A DNA stretch of 64,000 nucleotides from CAYVIB01 sp964451365 (GTDB lineage Bacteria; Pseudomonadota; Gammaproteobacteria; Pseudomonadales; Cellvibrionaceae). Below are positions 34,717 through 44,130 of this stretch, one piece after another; position 1 is the first letter of the stretch, and each line of letters opens with the position of its first letter. Under the pieces are notes generated by a model, which worked only from the letters and a program-made list of their open reading frames with translations, had not been told where the DNA came from and ran no database searches. The translations under genes were made by a program, and so were the position numbers. Where the stretch lies: assembly GCA_964451365.1 (NCBI GenBank), contig CAYVIB010000002.1, positions 186,001 through 250,000 on the forward strand, in the 5' to 3' direction.

Positions 34717-34920
34717 ATGAAGCGCCAAAAAAGAGATCATGTGTTGCGTGCTTTTTCCCGGGGATATCGGGCCGGCGTGGATGGGAAATCCCGTAGCTCC
34801 TGCCCTCACGACTCCGGCGAAACACGGCACAGTTGGTTGAACGGATGGCGTGAAGGCCGCCAGGATCACTGGAACGGCCTGAATACTCTGGCGCAGATCC
34901 AGAAAATTGCGAATTTTTAG
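34717..34920 (+). CDS. rmf: ribosome modulation factor
   Basis: A 67-residue RMF, the stationary-phase factor that dimerises 70S ribosomes into inactive 100S particles. The family pattern is clear: MKRQKRDHVLRAFSRGYRAG, then GKSRSSCPH, then a WLNGWREGRQD motif. It is about 12 residues longer than E. coli RMF, at the C-terminus. I chose the ATG at 34717, which starts the conserved MKRQKRD and has a GAGG upstream; in-frame codons from 34669 are not conserved in the family. The rlmL-rmf-pyrD neighbourhood is as in Pseudomonas. Confidence 0.92.
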   Translation: MKRQKRDHVLRAFSRGYRAGVDGKSRSSCPHDSGETRHSWLNGWREGRQDHWNGLNTLAQIQKIANF

Positions 34921-35095
34921 CTCCTCTCCCAGGGACGATACGGCGGCTGCGGACTTCTCCTTCGCTCATTCTCAATGGCGAGGCCGCGAAAGGAATCAGG
35001 GGAACTCCGGTTCCCAATGAATCCCCGACAAACGGGGGCAATCGGCTCGCACTCTACGAGCCAACCAGGAGGCGGCAACTTAGCCCGATGCTACC

Positions 35096-36118
35096 TTAGG
35101 CCTTGGCCGATGCGGTAGCATCGGCCGCCTCTGCTATCAGCTCCGGCCCACGGTAGATGAACCCACTGTAAACCTGCACCAGGCTTGCACCGGCATCTAT
35201 TTTTTCCCGCGCATCCTCGCCGCACAATATTCCCCCCACGCCGATAATGGGAATCGCCCCTTTTAGTTCGCCGGCCAAAAGCCGGACGACATGGGTGGAT
35301 ATATTCTTCAACGGCTTGCCGCTCAAACCGCCCGCCTCGCGTGAGTAGATGGAGTTCTGGACCCCTTCGCGCGAAACTGTCGTGTTGGTGGCAATAACGC
35401 CATCGATTCCGGCTTTTAAAAGTGTCGCCGCGACGGATATCACTTCGTCATCGGTCATATCGGGAGCGATTTTCACCACTAACGGGACATAGCGCTCGTG
35501 GATTTGTGCCAGTTGCTTTTGCTTTTGTTTCACACCCAGCAACAGCTTTTCCAGGGCTTCACCAAACTGTAAATTGCGCAACCCTGGCGTGTTGGGAGAG
35601 GAAATATTCACCGTAATATAGTCCGCGCACGGATAAACCTTTTCCATGCAGGCCTGGTAGTCGCTCAACGCGTTTTCTTCCGGCGTCAATTTATTTTTGC
35701 CGATGTTAATACCCAAAATACCCTGGAAATGCCGGCGCCTTACCCGCGCCACCAAATGATCGACGCCTTTGTTATTGAACCCCATGCGATTAATAATGGC
35801 TTCTTCCCTTTCCAGGCGAAACAACCTCGGTTGCGGATTACCCGGCTGCGGCAACGGCGTTACCGTACCAATTTCAATAAACCCGAAGCCGAACCGGCCC
35901 AGCGCGTTAAAGTAATCGCCGTTCTTGTCCAGGCCAGCCGCCAGCCCGACGCGGTTGGGAAATGTCAGCCCCATTACTTCTACTGCGTCTTTTCGAACCT
36001 GGGTTCCGAAAAGACGCAGCACGTGAAGGCGTTCGGCCGCGCCCAGCCAGTCGAGAGAAAGTTCGTGGGAAGTTTCCGGGTCCAGGCGGAAAAGGAGTTT
36101 TTTGGCGATAGAGTACAT
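35096..36118 (-). CDS. pyrD: dihydroorotate dehydrogenase (quinone), class 2
   Basis: A 340-residue FMN enzyme of pyrimidine synthesis that oxidises dihydroorotate to orotate and passes electrons to quinone at the inner membrane. An N-terminal amphipathic helix (MYSIAKKLLFRLDPETSHEL) typical of class 2 is present. The catalytic serine lies in the NISSPNTPGLRN motif near residue 172, and FMN-binding IATNTTVSR and IGVGGILCGEDA segments follow. Full length. Confidence 0.97.
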   Translation of the reverse strand: MYSIAKKLLFRLDPETSHELSLDWLGAAERLHVLRLFGTQVRKDAVEVMGLTFPNRVGLAAGLDKNGDYFNALGRFGFGFIEIGTVTPLPQPGNPQPRLFRLEREEAIINRMGFNNKGVDHLVARVRRRHFQGILGINIGKNKLTPEENALSDYQACMEKVYPCADYITVNISSPNTPGLRNLQFGEALEKLLLGVKQKQKQLAQIHERYVPLVVKIAPDMTDDEVISVAATLLKAGIDGVIATNTTVSREGVQNSIYSREAGGLSGKPLKNISTHVVRLLAGELKGAIPIIGVGGILCGEDAREKIDAGASLVQVYSGFIYRGPELIAEAADATASAKA

Positions 36119-36200
36119 GCGGGAAAACGACTTGGGGAATTTGGGCGGCGATGATACCCCAAAAGTGCCGGGTCAGTCGATGTGGAATAAAACCCGCGAC

Positions 36201-36230
36201 ATGTTGGGTCCTCCGTCATCCCAACCTACG
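36201..36230. repeat. REP-like sequence overlapping the 3' end of the DUF2835 gene
   Basis: Contains the arm TCCCAACCTACG and the unit ATGTTGGGTCCTCCGTCATC, an inverted relative of 32061-32085. The last codons and the stop of the DUF2835 gene lie inside it, so the repeat has supplied the protein's C-terminal residues. Confidence 0.5.
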
Positions 36231-36440
36231 GATATCCTGGAATTTCTGGTTTTCATCGAAGGTGATAACAAACGATCCATCGATTCCATCGCGCGTAACA
36301 AACGGGCGCAGGATATTGGCCGGGAAACGGATACTGCGTCCATCGCGCGAGCGGGTAAAAACCGTGCGGGCAACGCCCGAGTAGGATTTAAGATACTCCT
36401 CGGCTGTAATCCGGATATCGATAATCAACTGCTGGGCCAT
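36216..36440 (-). CDS. DUF2835 protein
   Basis: A 74-residue protein of the DUF2835 family, recognised by EYLKSYSGVARTVFTRSRDG, RFPANILRPFVTRDGI and F-V-I-T-F-D, the usual single-domain pattern. Its ATG overlaps the stop of gdhB (TGATG), so translation is coupled; the gdhB-DUF2835 pairing is also seen in Pseudomonas-type genomes. Function unknown. The final residues (RRLG) are encoded inside a REP-like repeat, which may have replaced the original end. Confidence 0.85.
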   Translation of the reverse strand: MAQQLIIDIRITAEEYLKSYSGVARTVFTRSRDGRSIRFPANILRPFVTRDGIDGSFVITFDENQKFQDIRRLG

Positions 36441-39400
36441 CAATCGAAAGATCCGCTATGCTCCGTCGCCTGAGTCAGATCGATCAACTCCCGCAGCGCC
36501 ACGGAAAACATTGCGTAATCGGTCACCTGTGCTCCCTTTACTTCCCTGACCATGGATTTCCAGCGATCGACGAGATAGCGGTTTTTTTCCTCCCAGCGAT
36601 CGAGAATACGCGGCCATCCATCGGAGGATTTGAGCTTAACCAGCGCAATAGTTAATTTACGCAATTGCGCTTCCAGGTCGTCGATAAACGACTCGCGCGC
36701 AACCGCCTGCCAGTATGATTCCACGTTCACCTCGGATAACTGCGTGGCAAACCAGTTCAGGCTCAGGCGATCCATCAACATAAAGAAGACTTCCGCCACC
36801 TCATTGATATCGACCTTGACCAGCAAGGACGCTTCCACCACACCCAGACCGGAAAACAGATTGTCCGGCGTAGCCAGTTGCGCCACCCATTCCGGCGGCA
36901 CATTTTGTTCAACCAGTTTTTGTTTTCGCTCCTGCCATTCTTCTCTCGCCCAGCCATCCAACACATCCGCCGTCAACTGTTGCACTTTCGCCATGGAATC
37001 CTTGAACACGGAAACTTCCTTGACCGGATCGAGACCGCCGCGACGGTTGCGCAAAAACCAGCGGGTTCCCCGGCGTACCCGCCGAATCATATTGATCATA
37101 ATTTCCATCTGGAAAAGCGCGGGCACTTGGTTGTCGAGCGACTTGATGTACTGCTGGAAATCCTCCATGCGGAAAATATCCCGGGCGATGATATATGCCT
37201 TGGCAATTTCCACCAGGTTGGCGCCAGTGGTTTCCAGCAAACGATGCGCGGCGGTAATACCGAGATTATTGACGAAATCGTTCGCCACCTGCGTGCCGAC
37301 AATTTCCCGTCGCAGGCGATGGGAATACATTTCCTTTTTATATTTGCTGCGCAGCTTTAACGGAAATGCCGTTTCAATTTGCTTCGCCACATAGTCATCA
37401 TCGGCAATGGACGATTCACCGAGTATTTCCTTCAACATCACCTTGGCGTAGGAAATCAGGATCGCCAGCTCCGGGCGTGCCAGGGATTTATTCTTGCCCT
37501 GGCGCTCGACAATTTCCTCGTCGGACGGCAAAAATTCCAGTTGCCGGTCGAGCCTGCCTTCGGCCTCCAGGAAATTGATAAACCGGCGGTACTCGTTTAC
37601 CCGCGCCAACGCCTGATGCTCGGCAATGCTGATAGCCTGTGTCTGGCGATAATTGTTTTGCAGTACGAGGCCGGCCACCTCGTCAGTCATTTCCGCCAGG
37701 AACTGGTTGCGGTGCTTAACGGTAAGTTCACCGTTACTGACCAACTCGTCCAGCAGGATTTTAATATTCACCTCGTGGTCCGAACAATCCACGCCGCCGG
37801 CATTATCGATGAAGTCGGTATTGCAGGCGCCACCATTCAGGCAGTACTCCACCCGCCCCAGTTGTGTCATGCCGAGGTTACCGCCCTCGCCTACCACCTT
37901 GCAGCGCAAATCCCTGCCATTCACCCGCAGGCTGTCGTTGGCTTTGTCGCCCACCACCGAATGCGCCTCTCCACTGGCCTTGACATAAGTACCGATACCA
38001 CCATTCCAAAGCAGGTCCACCGGCGCCTTGAGCAACGCGGAAATCAAATCGCTCGGTGCCAGCCTGTCTTCGGTAATGGCGAACACATCTTTCATTTCAG
38101 GGGTAATCTTGATGGATTTGGCGGTACGCGGAAAAATGCCACCCCCCTTGGAAATCAATTCGCTATTAAAATCCGCCCAGCTCGAGCGGGGCATCTCAAA
38201 TAATCTTTTCCGCTCGGCGTAGGTTTTTTTGGCATCCGGGGTCGGGTCGATAAAAATATGCATATGGTTGAACGCGCCTACCAGGCAGATATGTTGCGAA
38301 AGCAACATGCCATTGCCAAACACATCACCGGACATATCGCCAATACCCACCACGGTAAAATCCTGACTCTGAATATCAATGCCTTTTTCACGGAAGTGAC
38401 GCTGCACGGATACCCACCCACCGCGGGCGGTAATACCCATGCCTTTGTGGTCGTAACCCTGGCTGCCACCGGATGCAAAAGCATCCCCCAGCCAGTGGTT
38501 GTATTGGTTGGAAATTTCATTGGCGATATCGGAAAAAGTCGCGGTGCCTTTGTCGGCCGCCACGACCAGATAGGGATCATCACTGTCGCGCCGTCGAACA
38601 TTTTCAGGCGGAATAATTTTTCCTTCAACCAGGTTATCGGTAATGTCCAGCAAGCCCTGGATAAAAATCTTGTAGCAGGCGACTCCCTCCTTCTGAAACT
38701 CGTCCCGCGTCATTTCCGCATTCAGGTTTTTAGCGACGAAACCGCCCTTGGCACCATTCGGCACGATAACCGCGTTCTTAACCTGCTGCGCTTTTACAAG
38801 GCCGAGCACTTCGGTGCGGTAATCCTGCAACCGGTCGGACCAGCGCAAACCACCGCGCGCCACTTTACCGCCACGCAGATGCACGCCCTCCATTCGCGGG
38901 GAATAAACAAATATTTCAAACAGGGGACGCGGTTCGGGAATATCGGGGATGTCTCTCGGACTGAATTTGATCGAGATATAGGTTTTAACGTTGCCGTCGC
39001 TATCCTGCTGGAAAAAATTGGTTCGCAAGGTGCCGCACAACAATTCGTAGTAACGGCGCAATACCTTGTCCTCGTTGAGGTTGGCAACGCCATCGAGGGC
39101 GTCGAGAATCTTGTTCGACAGGCGCTCGATCCGCTCCTCGTCCTTGTCCGTGCCGTGCTTGACCCGCGGATCAAAAAACGCTTTAAACAGCGCGACAATA
39201 TTGCGCGTGATATCCGGGTGAGCGGAAAGTGTGTCGGCGATATATTCGTGGCTGGAATTAAACGCGGTTTGCTTCATATAACGCGCGTAAGTACGCAGCA
39301 GATACACTTCGCGCCAGTTCAGCCGCGCGCCCAACACCAGTTTATTGAACGGATCGTTTTCAGATTTACCGCGCCAGATGGCGGAAAAGGCCTGTTCGAA

Positions 39401-41305
39401 TAAATTGCGCACCGCGTGCACATCAATGGTTATCGGCAACGCCAGTGTCAATTCAAAATCGTGCAGCCACACCACGCCCCGTTTTGCCTTGATTTTGAAG
39501 GGGTGCTCACCCAACACGCGAAGACCCAGGTTTTCCAGTATCGGAATCACGTCCGACAGCTCGACCGGATCATGCAGGTGCATGATCTTGAAATACATTG
39601 TATTGGTATCGGCGGTGACAGGGTGATAAAAATTCATCGCCAGGTCGCTGTCCGACTCCAAGCCCATCAACATTTCAATATCGTGCACGGCGGTGCGCGC
39701 ATCGAAGGATTCCTGGTATCCCTGGGAAAAGGCTTCCTTGAACTCGGAGAAAAGTTTTATGCCCCGGGTTTCACCGTGATGCTCGATCAGGGACGCCTGC
39801 AGATGGTCTTTCCAACCACGGGTGATATCGACAATGGCCGCTTCAAGTTGCTTGACGTCGTAATCAAGCTCCTGGTCCGGATCGACCTTGAAAATAAACT
39901 GGGCGCGCGCCAGCGCCGATTCGGAGAAATACGTGGTGGAATCGAAGTCGCTGGTATCAAGCGCGGAGCCGATCAGGTTTTCTATTTCGATGCGTACCTG
40001 GGTGTTGTAGGACTCGCGCGGCACGTACACCATGCAGTTGACGAAGTGCCCGAACGGGTCCTCCCGCATAATAACGCGAACAATATGGCGCTCGTTAATG
40101 GAAGCCACCGCCATGACATTATTGAACAGCGTTGTCTCGTCTGACTGGAACAACTCGTCGCGCGGAAAATTTTCGATCACGCGGCGCAGGTTTTTGCCGT
40201 CGTGCCCCGCCGGGTCAAGCCCCGAACGCTTCATCACCGCGTCGGTTTTTTGCCGCACAATGGGAATCCGGGTTGGTGAAATGGTGTAAACGGAATAGGT
40301 AAACAAACCGAGAAAACGCACCTCTCCGCACACTTGCCCTTCTTCATCGAATTTTTTTACGACGATGTAGTCGGGATAAATACTGCGATGTACGTTTGAG
40401 CGGGTGGAGGATTTGGAAAAATAGACAATATCGGGACAATCGTAAAAGGTGCTCATGCCAGGACGAAAATCTTTCTCGGGAATAAATTCCCCGCCCTCCG
40501 GCAGTTTTTTAAAGATGCCGAGACGACTGCCCGCTTTTTCCCGCAGCCCTTCTTTCCCTTTCTGTTTCAGGTAATCGAACTCGCGATAACCCAGGAATGT
40601 GAAATGCGCATCCGGCATCCAGCTGAGAAAAGCCAGGGCCTCTTCCGTATCGGAAGCATGCTGGTCCAGGTTTTGAGCAATTTCGCTCACCTTGGTCAGC
40701 ATGGGGTAGTAGTCTTCAACCACGCCGGCGACATCCTTGAGGACCGAAAGCAATGAATTGGCAATATCCGTATGTTCCTCTTCGCCGGTAAGCAGGTTTA
40801 CTTCCACATACACCAGCGCTTCCTTTTCACATGCCACCGCTTCGGCCGCGTCCACTTCGTCGGTATCCGCCTGAATATCCACCAGCTTGCCCTGGCTGTC
40901 CCGCGCCACCGGCATTACGGTGCTTTTAATCAGGTGGATCGCCAGTTCGCGCCGGCGAAGCTCCAGGCGGATAGAGTCCACCAGAAACGGCATATCGGCC
41001 TGCAACACATGGATAACGGTGCGACCGCACTCCCAGTCATGTTCATCGAGGTTGGGGTTGAAGACCTTGACCCGTCCGGACTCGCCCGGCCCCTGCTTCA
41101 GGAAATACCACAGGCCGACACAACAGCTGTACAAATCCCGCACCTGTCGCGATTCCCAGTCTTCCATCGGATAGTTGTCCAGGTAGCGGCGAACAAAGGC
41201 CTTGAACGGCTCGACCTCCGCCTTGGAAAGATTGGCAGCGGCCATGGAGTCGAGATCTTCCAGCAACGTCTGCCGTGAACGCACGCCAATTAAACTTGTA
41301 TCCAC
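36440..41305 (-). CDS. gdhB: large NAD-dependent glutamate dehydrogenase (GDH180 type)
   Basis: A 1621-residue enzyme that oxidatively deaminates glutamate to 2-oxoglutarate with NAD+, used for amino-acid catabolism. N-terminal ACT-like regulatory regions span about 1-650. The catalytic core near 700-1250 includes RGGLRWSDR (substrate-binding region), KNAVIVPNGAKGGFV with the catalytic lysine, and DMSGDVFGNGMLLS and NGGIGTYVK in the dinucleotide-binding part. A helical C-terminal domain completes it. It starts with GTG at 41305 behind AGAGGAAA. The length matches the 180-kDa class found in Pseudomonas, Caulobacter and Streptomyces. Confidence 0.96.
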   Translation of the reverse strand: MDTSLIGVRSRQTLLEDLDSMAAANLSKAEVEPFKAFVRRYLDNYPMEDWESRQVRDLYSCCVGLWYFLKQGPGESGRVKVFNPNLDEHDWECGRTVIHVLQADMPFLVDSIRLELRRRELAIHLIKSTVMPVARDSQGKLVDIQADTDEVDAAEAVACEKEALVYVEVNLLTGEEEHTDIANSLLSVLKDVAGVVEDYYPMLTKVSEIAQNLDQHASDTEEALAFLSWMPDAHFTFLGYREFDYLKQKGKEGLREKAGSRLGIFKKLPEGGEFIPEKDFRPGMSTFYDCPDIVYFSKSSTRSNVHRSIYPDYIVVKKFDEEGQVCGEVRFLGLFTYSVYTISPTRIPIVRQKTDAVMKRSGLDPAGHDGKNLRRVIENFPRDELFQSDETTLFNNVMAVASINERHIVRVIMREDPFGHFVNCMVYVPRESYNTQVRIEIENLIGSALDTSDFDSTTYFSESALARAQFIFKVDPDQELDYDVKQLEAAIVDITRGWKDHLQASLIEHHGETRGIKLFSEFKEAFSQGYQESFDARTAVHDIEMLMGLESDSDLAMNFYHPVTADTNTMYFKIMHLHDPVELSDVIPILENLGLRVLGEHPFKIKAKRGVVWLHDFELTLALPITIDVHAVRNLFEQAFSAIWRGKSENDPFNKLVLGARLNWREVYLLRTYARYMKQTAFNSSHEYIADTLSAHPDITRNIVALFKAFFDPRVKHGTDKDEERIERLSNKILDALDGVANLNEDKVLRRYYELLCGTLRTNFFQQDSDGNVKTYISIKFSPRDIPDIPEPRPLFEIFVYSPRMEGVHLRGGKVARGGLRWSDRLQDYRTEVLGLVKAQQVKNAVIVPNGAKGGFVAKNLNAEMTRDEFQKEGVACYKIFIQGLLDITDNLVEGKIIPPENVRRRDSDDPYLVVAADKGTATFSDIANEISNQYNHWLGDAFASGGSQGYDHKGMGITARGGWVSVQRHFREKGIDIQSQDFTVVGIGDMSGDVFGNGMLLSQHICLVGAFNHMHIFIDPTPDAKKTYAERKRLFEMPRSSWADFNSELISKGGGIFPRTAKSIKITPEMKDVFAITEDRLAPSDLISALLKAPVDLLWNGGIGTYVKASGEAHSVVGDKANDSLRVNGRDLRCKVVGEGGNLGMTQLGRVEYCLNGGACNTDFIDNAGGVDCSDHEVNIKILLDELVSNGELTVKHRNQFLAEMTDEVAGLVLQNNYRQTQAISIAEHQALARVNEYRRFINFLEAEGRLDRQLEFLPSDEEIVERQGKNKSLARPELAILISYAKVMLKEILGESSIADDDYVAKQIETAFPLKLRSKYKKEMYSHRLRREIVGTQVANDFVNNLGITAAHRLLETTGANLVEIAKAYIIARDIFRMEDFQQYIKSLDNQVPALFQMEIMINMIRRVRRGTRWFLRNRRGGLDPVKEVSVFKDSMAKVQQLTADVLDGWAREEWQERKQKLVEQNVPPEWVAQLATPDNLFSGLGVVEASLLVKVDINEVAEVFFMLMDRLSLNWFATQLSEVNVESYWQAVARESFIDDLEAQLRKLTIALVKLKSSDGWPRILDRWEEKNRYLVDRWKSMVREVKGAQVTDYAMFSVALRELIDLTQATEHSGSFD

Positions 41306-41526
41306 ACTTATTTCCTCTTTCCTCGTGTCGCTTATGTCCAGCTTCTATGTCCGCATTGCCGCCGGGTATTGATATATGGGCATGTGCCCTTAAATTAGGT
41401 ATCCGGGAACTACCCGAAGCGAGCCGGTGTCTACCAGCACGCATTTAGCGATAGATTTTCCATAAAAATCAATAGCTTTAAGGCCACATCTAAAAATAGT
41501 AACTTTTAAACCCACCGGGATAACTT

Positions 41527-42492
41527 ATGTCAAGCTTGACCGCCGTACAGAACTTAAAACAATGGCTCGACGGCCAAATTGTTGGACAACCCAAACTGAC
41601 CGAAAGACTCCTTATTGCACTGATCGCCGATGGCCACCTGTTGGTGGAAGGCGCGCCCGGGCTTGCCAAAACCAAAGCGATCAAGACCCTCTCCGAGGGA
41701 ATTGAGGGTGATTTTCACCGAATTCAATTCACGCCGGACCTGCTGCCCTCCGATGTGACCGGTACTGATATCTATCGGCCTGAAACTGGCACCTTTGAGT
41801 TCCAGCGCGGCCCGATCTTCCATAACCTGGTGCTGGCGGACGAAATTAACCGCGCCCCCGCCAAGGTTCAATCGGCCCTGCTGGAGGCCATGGCCGAGCG
41901 CCAGATCAGCGTCGGCAAATCCACCTACAGGCTTCCCAGCCTCTTCCTTGTAATGGCCACCCAGAACCCCATTGAGCAGGAAGGCACCTATCCGTTGCCG
42001 GAAGCCCAACTGGACCGATTCCTGATGCACGTGAAGGTGGACTTCCCCGATGCCCGCGCGGAGCACGAAATCCTCCGCCTGAGTCGGGCGGAAGCCAGTC
42101 GCGCTGCCGACCGGGCCGCGCCTCCGGCCGTTGTCCCCGAATCCGTGCTGTTTGCCGCCCGCGAAGAGGCACTGGCAATCCATATGGCCAATTCGGTTGA
42201 ACAGTATATCGTTCAACTCACCTCCGCCACCCGCCAACCCAGGGCCTACGGCGACGACCTGGCCCGCTGGATCGAGTTTGGCGTGAGCCCGCGCGCCACC
42301 ATCAGCCTGGATCGCTGCTCGCGCGCCCACGCCTGGCTCGCTGGCCGCGACTTTGTCAGCCCGGACGACGTGCGCGAAGTCCTGCACGATATATTCCGAC
42401 ACCGCCTGTTGCTGACTTTCGAAGCGGAAGCCAACGGCCAGACGGCGGACAAGGTTATCGATGAGCTGTTGAACCGGGTTCCGGTTGCCTAG
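41527..42492 (+). CDS. MoxR-family AAA+ ATPase, first gene of a Bat-type operon
   Basis: A 321-residue MoxR ATPase. Walker A is GAPGLAKTKA at 42-51, Walker B LVLADEINRAPAK, sensor 1 VMATQNPIEQEGTYPLPEAQ with the arginine-finger region LDRFL, and a C-terminal lid domain. MoxR proteins act as chaperone-like ATPases that work on partner VWA proteins; here two VWA proteins and a DUF58 protein follow in the same operon. Transcription is divergent from gdhB across a 221-base spacer. The next gene begins within 20 bases of this stop. Confidence 0.93.
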   Translation: MSSLTAVQNLKQWLDGQIVGQPKLTERLLIALIADGHLLVEGAPGLAKTKAIKTLSEGIEGDFHRIQFTPDLLPSDVTGTDIYRPETGTFEFQRGPIFHNLVLADEINRAPAKVQSALLEAMAERQISVGKSTYRLPSLFLVMATQNPIEQEGTYPLPEAQLDRFLMHVKVDFPDARAEHEILRLSRAEASRAADRAAPPAVVPESVLFAAREEALAIHMANSVEQYIVQLTSATRQPRAYGDDLARWIEFGVSPRATISLDRCSRAHAWLAGRDFVSPDDVREVLHDIFRHRLLLTFEAEANGQTADKVIDELLNRVPVA

Positions 42493-42511
42493 CCGGGGGT
42501 TGAAAGAAATA

Positions 42512-43495
42512 GTGATCGACATTCAGAACAGGCAGAAAAAAAGCGGGACCGGCGCCTATGTGCCGGTAGAGGAATTGTTGCGCCTGCGTTACCTGGCGCC
42601 GGAACTCGTGCTGGAAACACGCAGGAAAAGCACCTGGATTATGGAGGGCGACTCCGCCACCCGGTTTCGTGGCCGGGGCATGGAGTTTTCCGAAGTGCGG
42701 CCCTACCAGCCCGGCGATGATATCCGCACTATCGACTGGCGCGTGACCGCCCGCACCCAAACGGTCTACACCAAGCTTTTCCAGGAGGAAAAAGAGCGCC
42801 CGGTATTCCTGGTGGTGGACCAGCGCTCGCCGATGTTTTTCGGCAGCCACAATGTGTTCAAGTCCGTTTATGCCGCACAGCTGGCCAGCATTATCGGCTG
42901 GACTGCGCAGCACAACAACGACCGCGTGGGCGCGCTGCTGTTTTCCGATCGCGAACAAAAAGACCTGCGGCCGAAGCGCGGCAAGCACGCCGTACTCGCT
43001 TTGCTGCACCAGTTACATCAGTTCTGCAACCAATTGATCTCCCCCATTCCCAAGCCCGGTGCCACCACGATGACGGAAATGCTGATGGACGTGCGCCGTA
43101 TCGCCCGGCCCGGCAGCGCGGTTTATATCATCAGCGATTTCCACGACATCAACGGCGAGTGCGAGGAAGCCCTGTCGTTGTTGTCACGACACACGGATGT
43201 AATGGTGTTGAACCTCTACGATACCCTGGAGCGGGAGCTTTCCACCCTGCTCGCGGCCAGCAAACAGTTTGCCTTGACCGACTCCGTCAGCCGGGTCACC
43301 CTGCACGGCAATTCCAAAACCGTGGCCAACAAGCACGCGGATATGTTTAACCAGCGGCAGGCCCTGTTGCGCCGGCTTTGCATTACCAACGGCGCCAAGA
43401 TCGCCACACTGAACGTGGCGGTGCCGGTTGAACATGCGGCGCGGGATCTGTTTGTTTCGCGCAAGCGCAAAAAGATTGTTCGGAAGTCCGCCTGA
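42512..43495 (+). CDS. DUF58 domain protein
   Basis: A protein of about 327 residues with the DUF58 signature near the N-terminal third (GRGMEFSEVRPYQPGDDIRTI, DWRVTARTQTVYTK), followed by a VWA-like Rossmann region (VFLVVDQRSPMFFG). These proteins always accompany MoxR ATPases and are thought to be their clients. There is no membrane segment. I prefer the GTG at 42512; a TTG at 42485 would overlap the moxR stop. It ends in a TGATG overlap with the next gene. Confidence 0.88.
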   Translation: MIDIQNRQKKSGTGAYVPVEELLRLRYLAPELVLETRRKSTWIMEGDSATRFRGRGMEFSEVRPYQPGDDIRTIDWRVTARTQTVYTKLFQEEKERPVFLVVDQRSPMFFGSHNVFKSVYAAQLASIIGWTAQHNNDRVGALLFSDREQKDLRPKRGKHAVLALLHQLHQFCNQLISPIPKPGATTMTEMLMDVRRIARPGSAVYIISDFHDINGECEEALSLLSRHTDVMVLNLYDTLERELSTLLAASKQFALTDSVSRVTLHGNSKTVANKHADMFNQRQALLRRLCITNGAKIATLNVAVPVEHAARDLFVSRKRKKIVRKSA

Positions 43496-44130
43496 TGCTG
43501 CCCGTTTTTAGCCAGATGCTCCCCGGTTCGCCACCCGCGCAAGGCCAGCCTTCCCCCCGGGAAATGCTGCTGTCGCAAATGAGCGATGTGATTACCCCGG
43601 AGCCGGTGGGCCTGTGGCCACCCGCGCCCGGCTGGTGGTTGCTGGCGCTATTACTGTTCATTTTACTTGCCGTTTCCGTCCTGGCGATCTGGCGCCACCG
43701 CCGGCAAAACCGCTATAAAAAATTCGCCCTTGCGGAACTGGATGCCATACAGAGAAATTTTTCCGGTTTTGGGGATGACCACGGCAACGCCGAACTGGCC
43801 CAGGCGGTAAATGCAGTTTTGAAAAAAACCGCCCTTAACGCCTACCCGCATTCACGCAACCGCCTGGCGGCGCTTTACGGCAGGCAGTGGCTTGTTTTCC
43901 TCGATCGCGCCGCGAAAAAGCCCGCGCCGCAAAAACCCGACGAAAGCTGGATAGAAAAGATGTATCAATCGTTTGCCAGCGGCGAAGCCATCGACAGAGT
44001 GGCTCTGCAGCACTACGCCAGGCATTGGGTTCGATATCATGCCAAACTGAACCCGCTGCAGGTCGATCAACTGTTGAACGACCAACCCGAGCCCGAACAG
44101 GCGCAACCGGCGGAGGCAAATTATGTTTGA
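43495..44130 (+). CDS. DUF4381 membrane protein
   Basis: A 211-residue DUF4381 protein: a short N-terminal region (VITPEPVGLWPPAPGWW, the family's usual P-x-P-x-G-W-W motif), one membrane helix (LLALLLFILLAVSVLAIW), then a basic cytoplasmic helical domain with RNRLAALYGRQWLVFLD. It is found only in MoxR/Bat operons, between the DUF58 and VWA genes, as here. Its start overlaps the DUF58 stop and its end overlaps the next gene by 8 bases. It is likely a membrane scaffold for the VWA proteins (inference). Confidence 0.87.
   Translation: MLPVFSQMLPGSPPAQGQPSPREMLLSQMSDVITPEPVGLWPPAPGWWLLALLLFILLAVSVLAIWRHRRQNRYKKFALAELDAIQRNFSGFGDDHGNAELAQAVNAVLKKTALNAYPHSRNRLAALYGRQWLVFLDRAAKKPAPQKPDESWIEKMYQSFASGEAIDRVALQHYARHWVRYHAKLNPLQVDQLLNDQPEPEQAQPAEANYV

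Noticed and set aside
38258..39403. 381-codon plus-strand ORF opposite gdhB
   Set aside because: Antisense frame of a well-conserved gene; no independent support.
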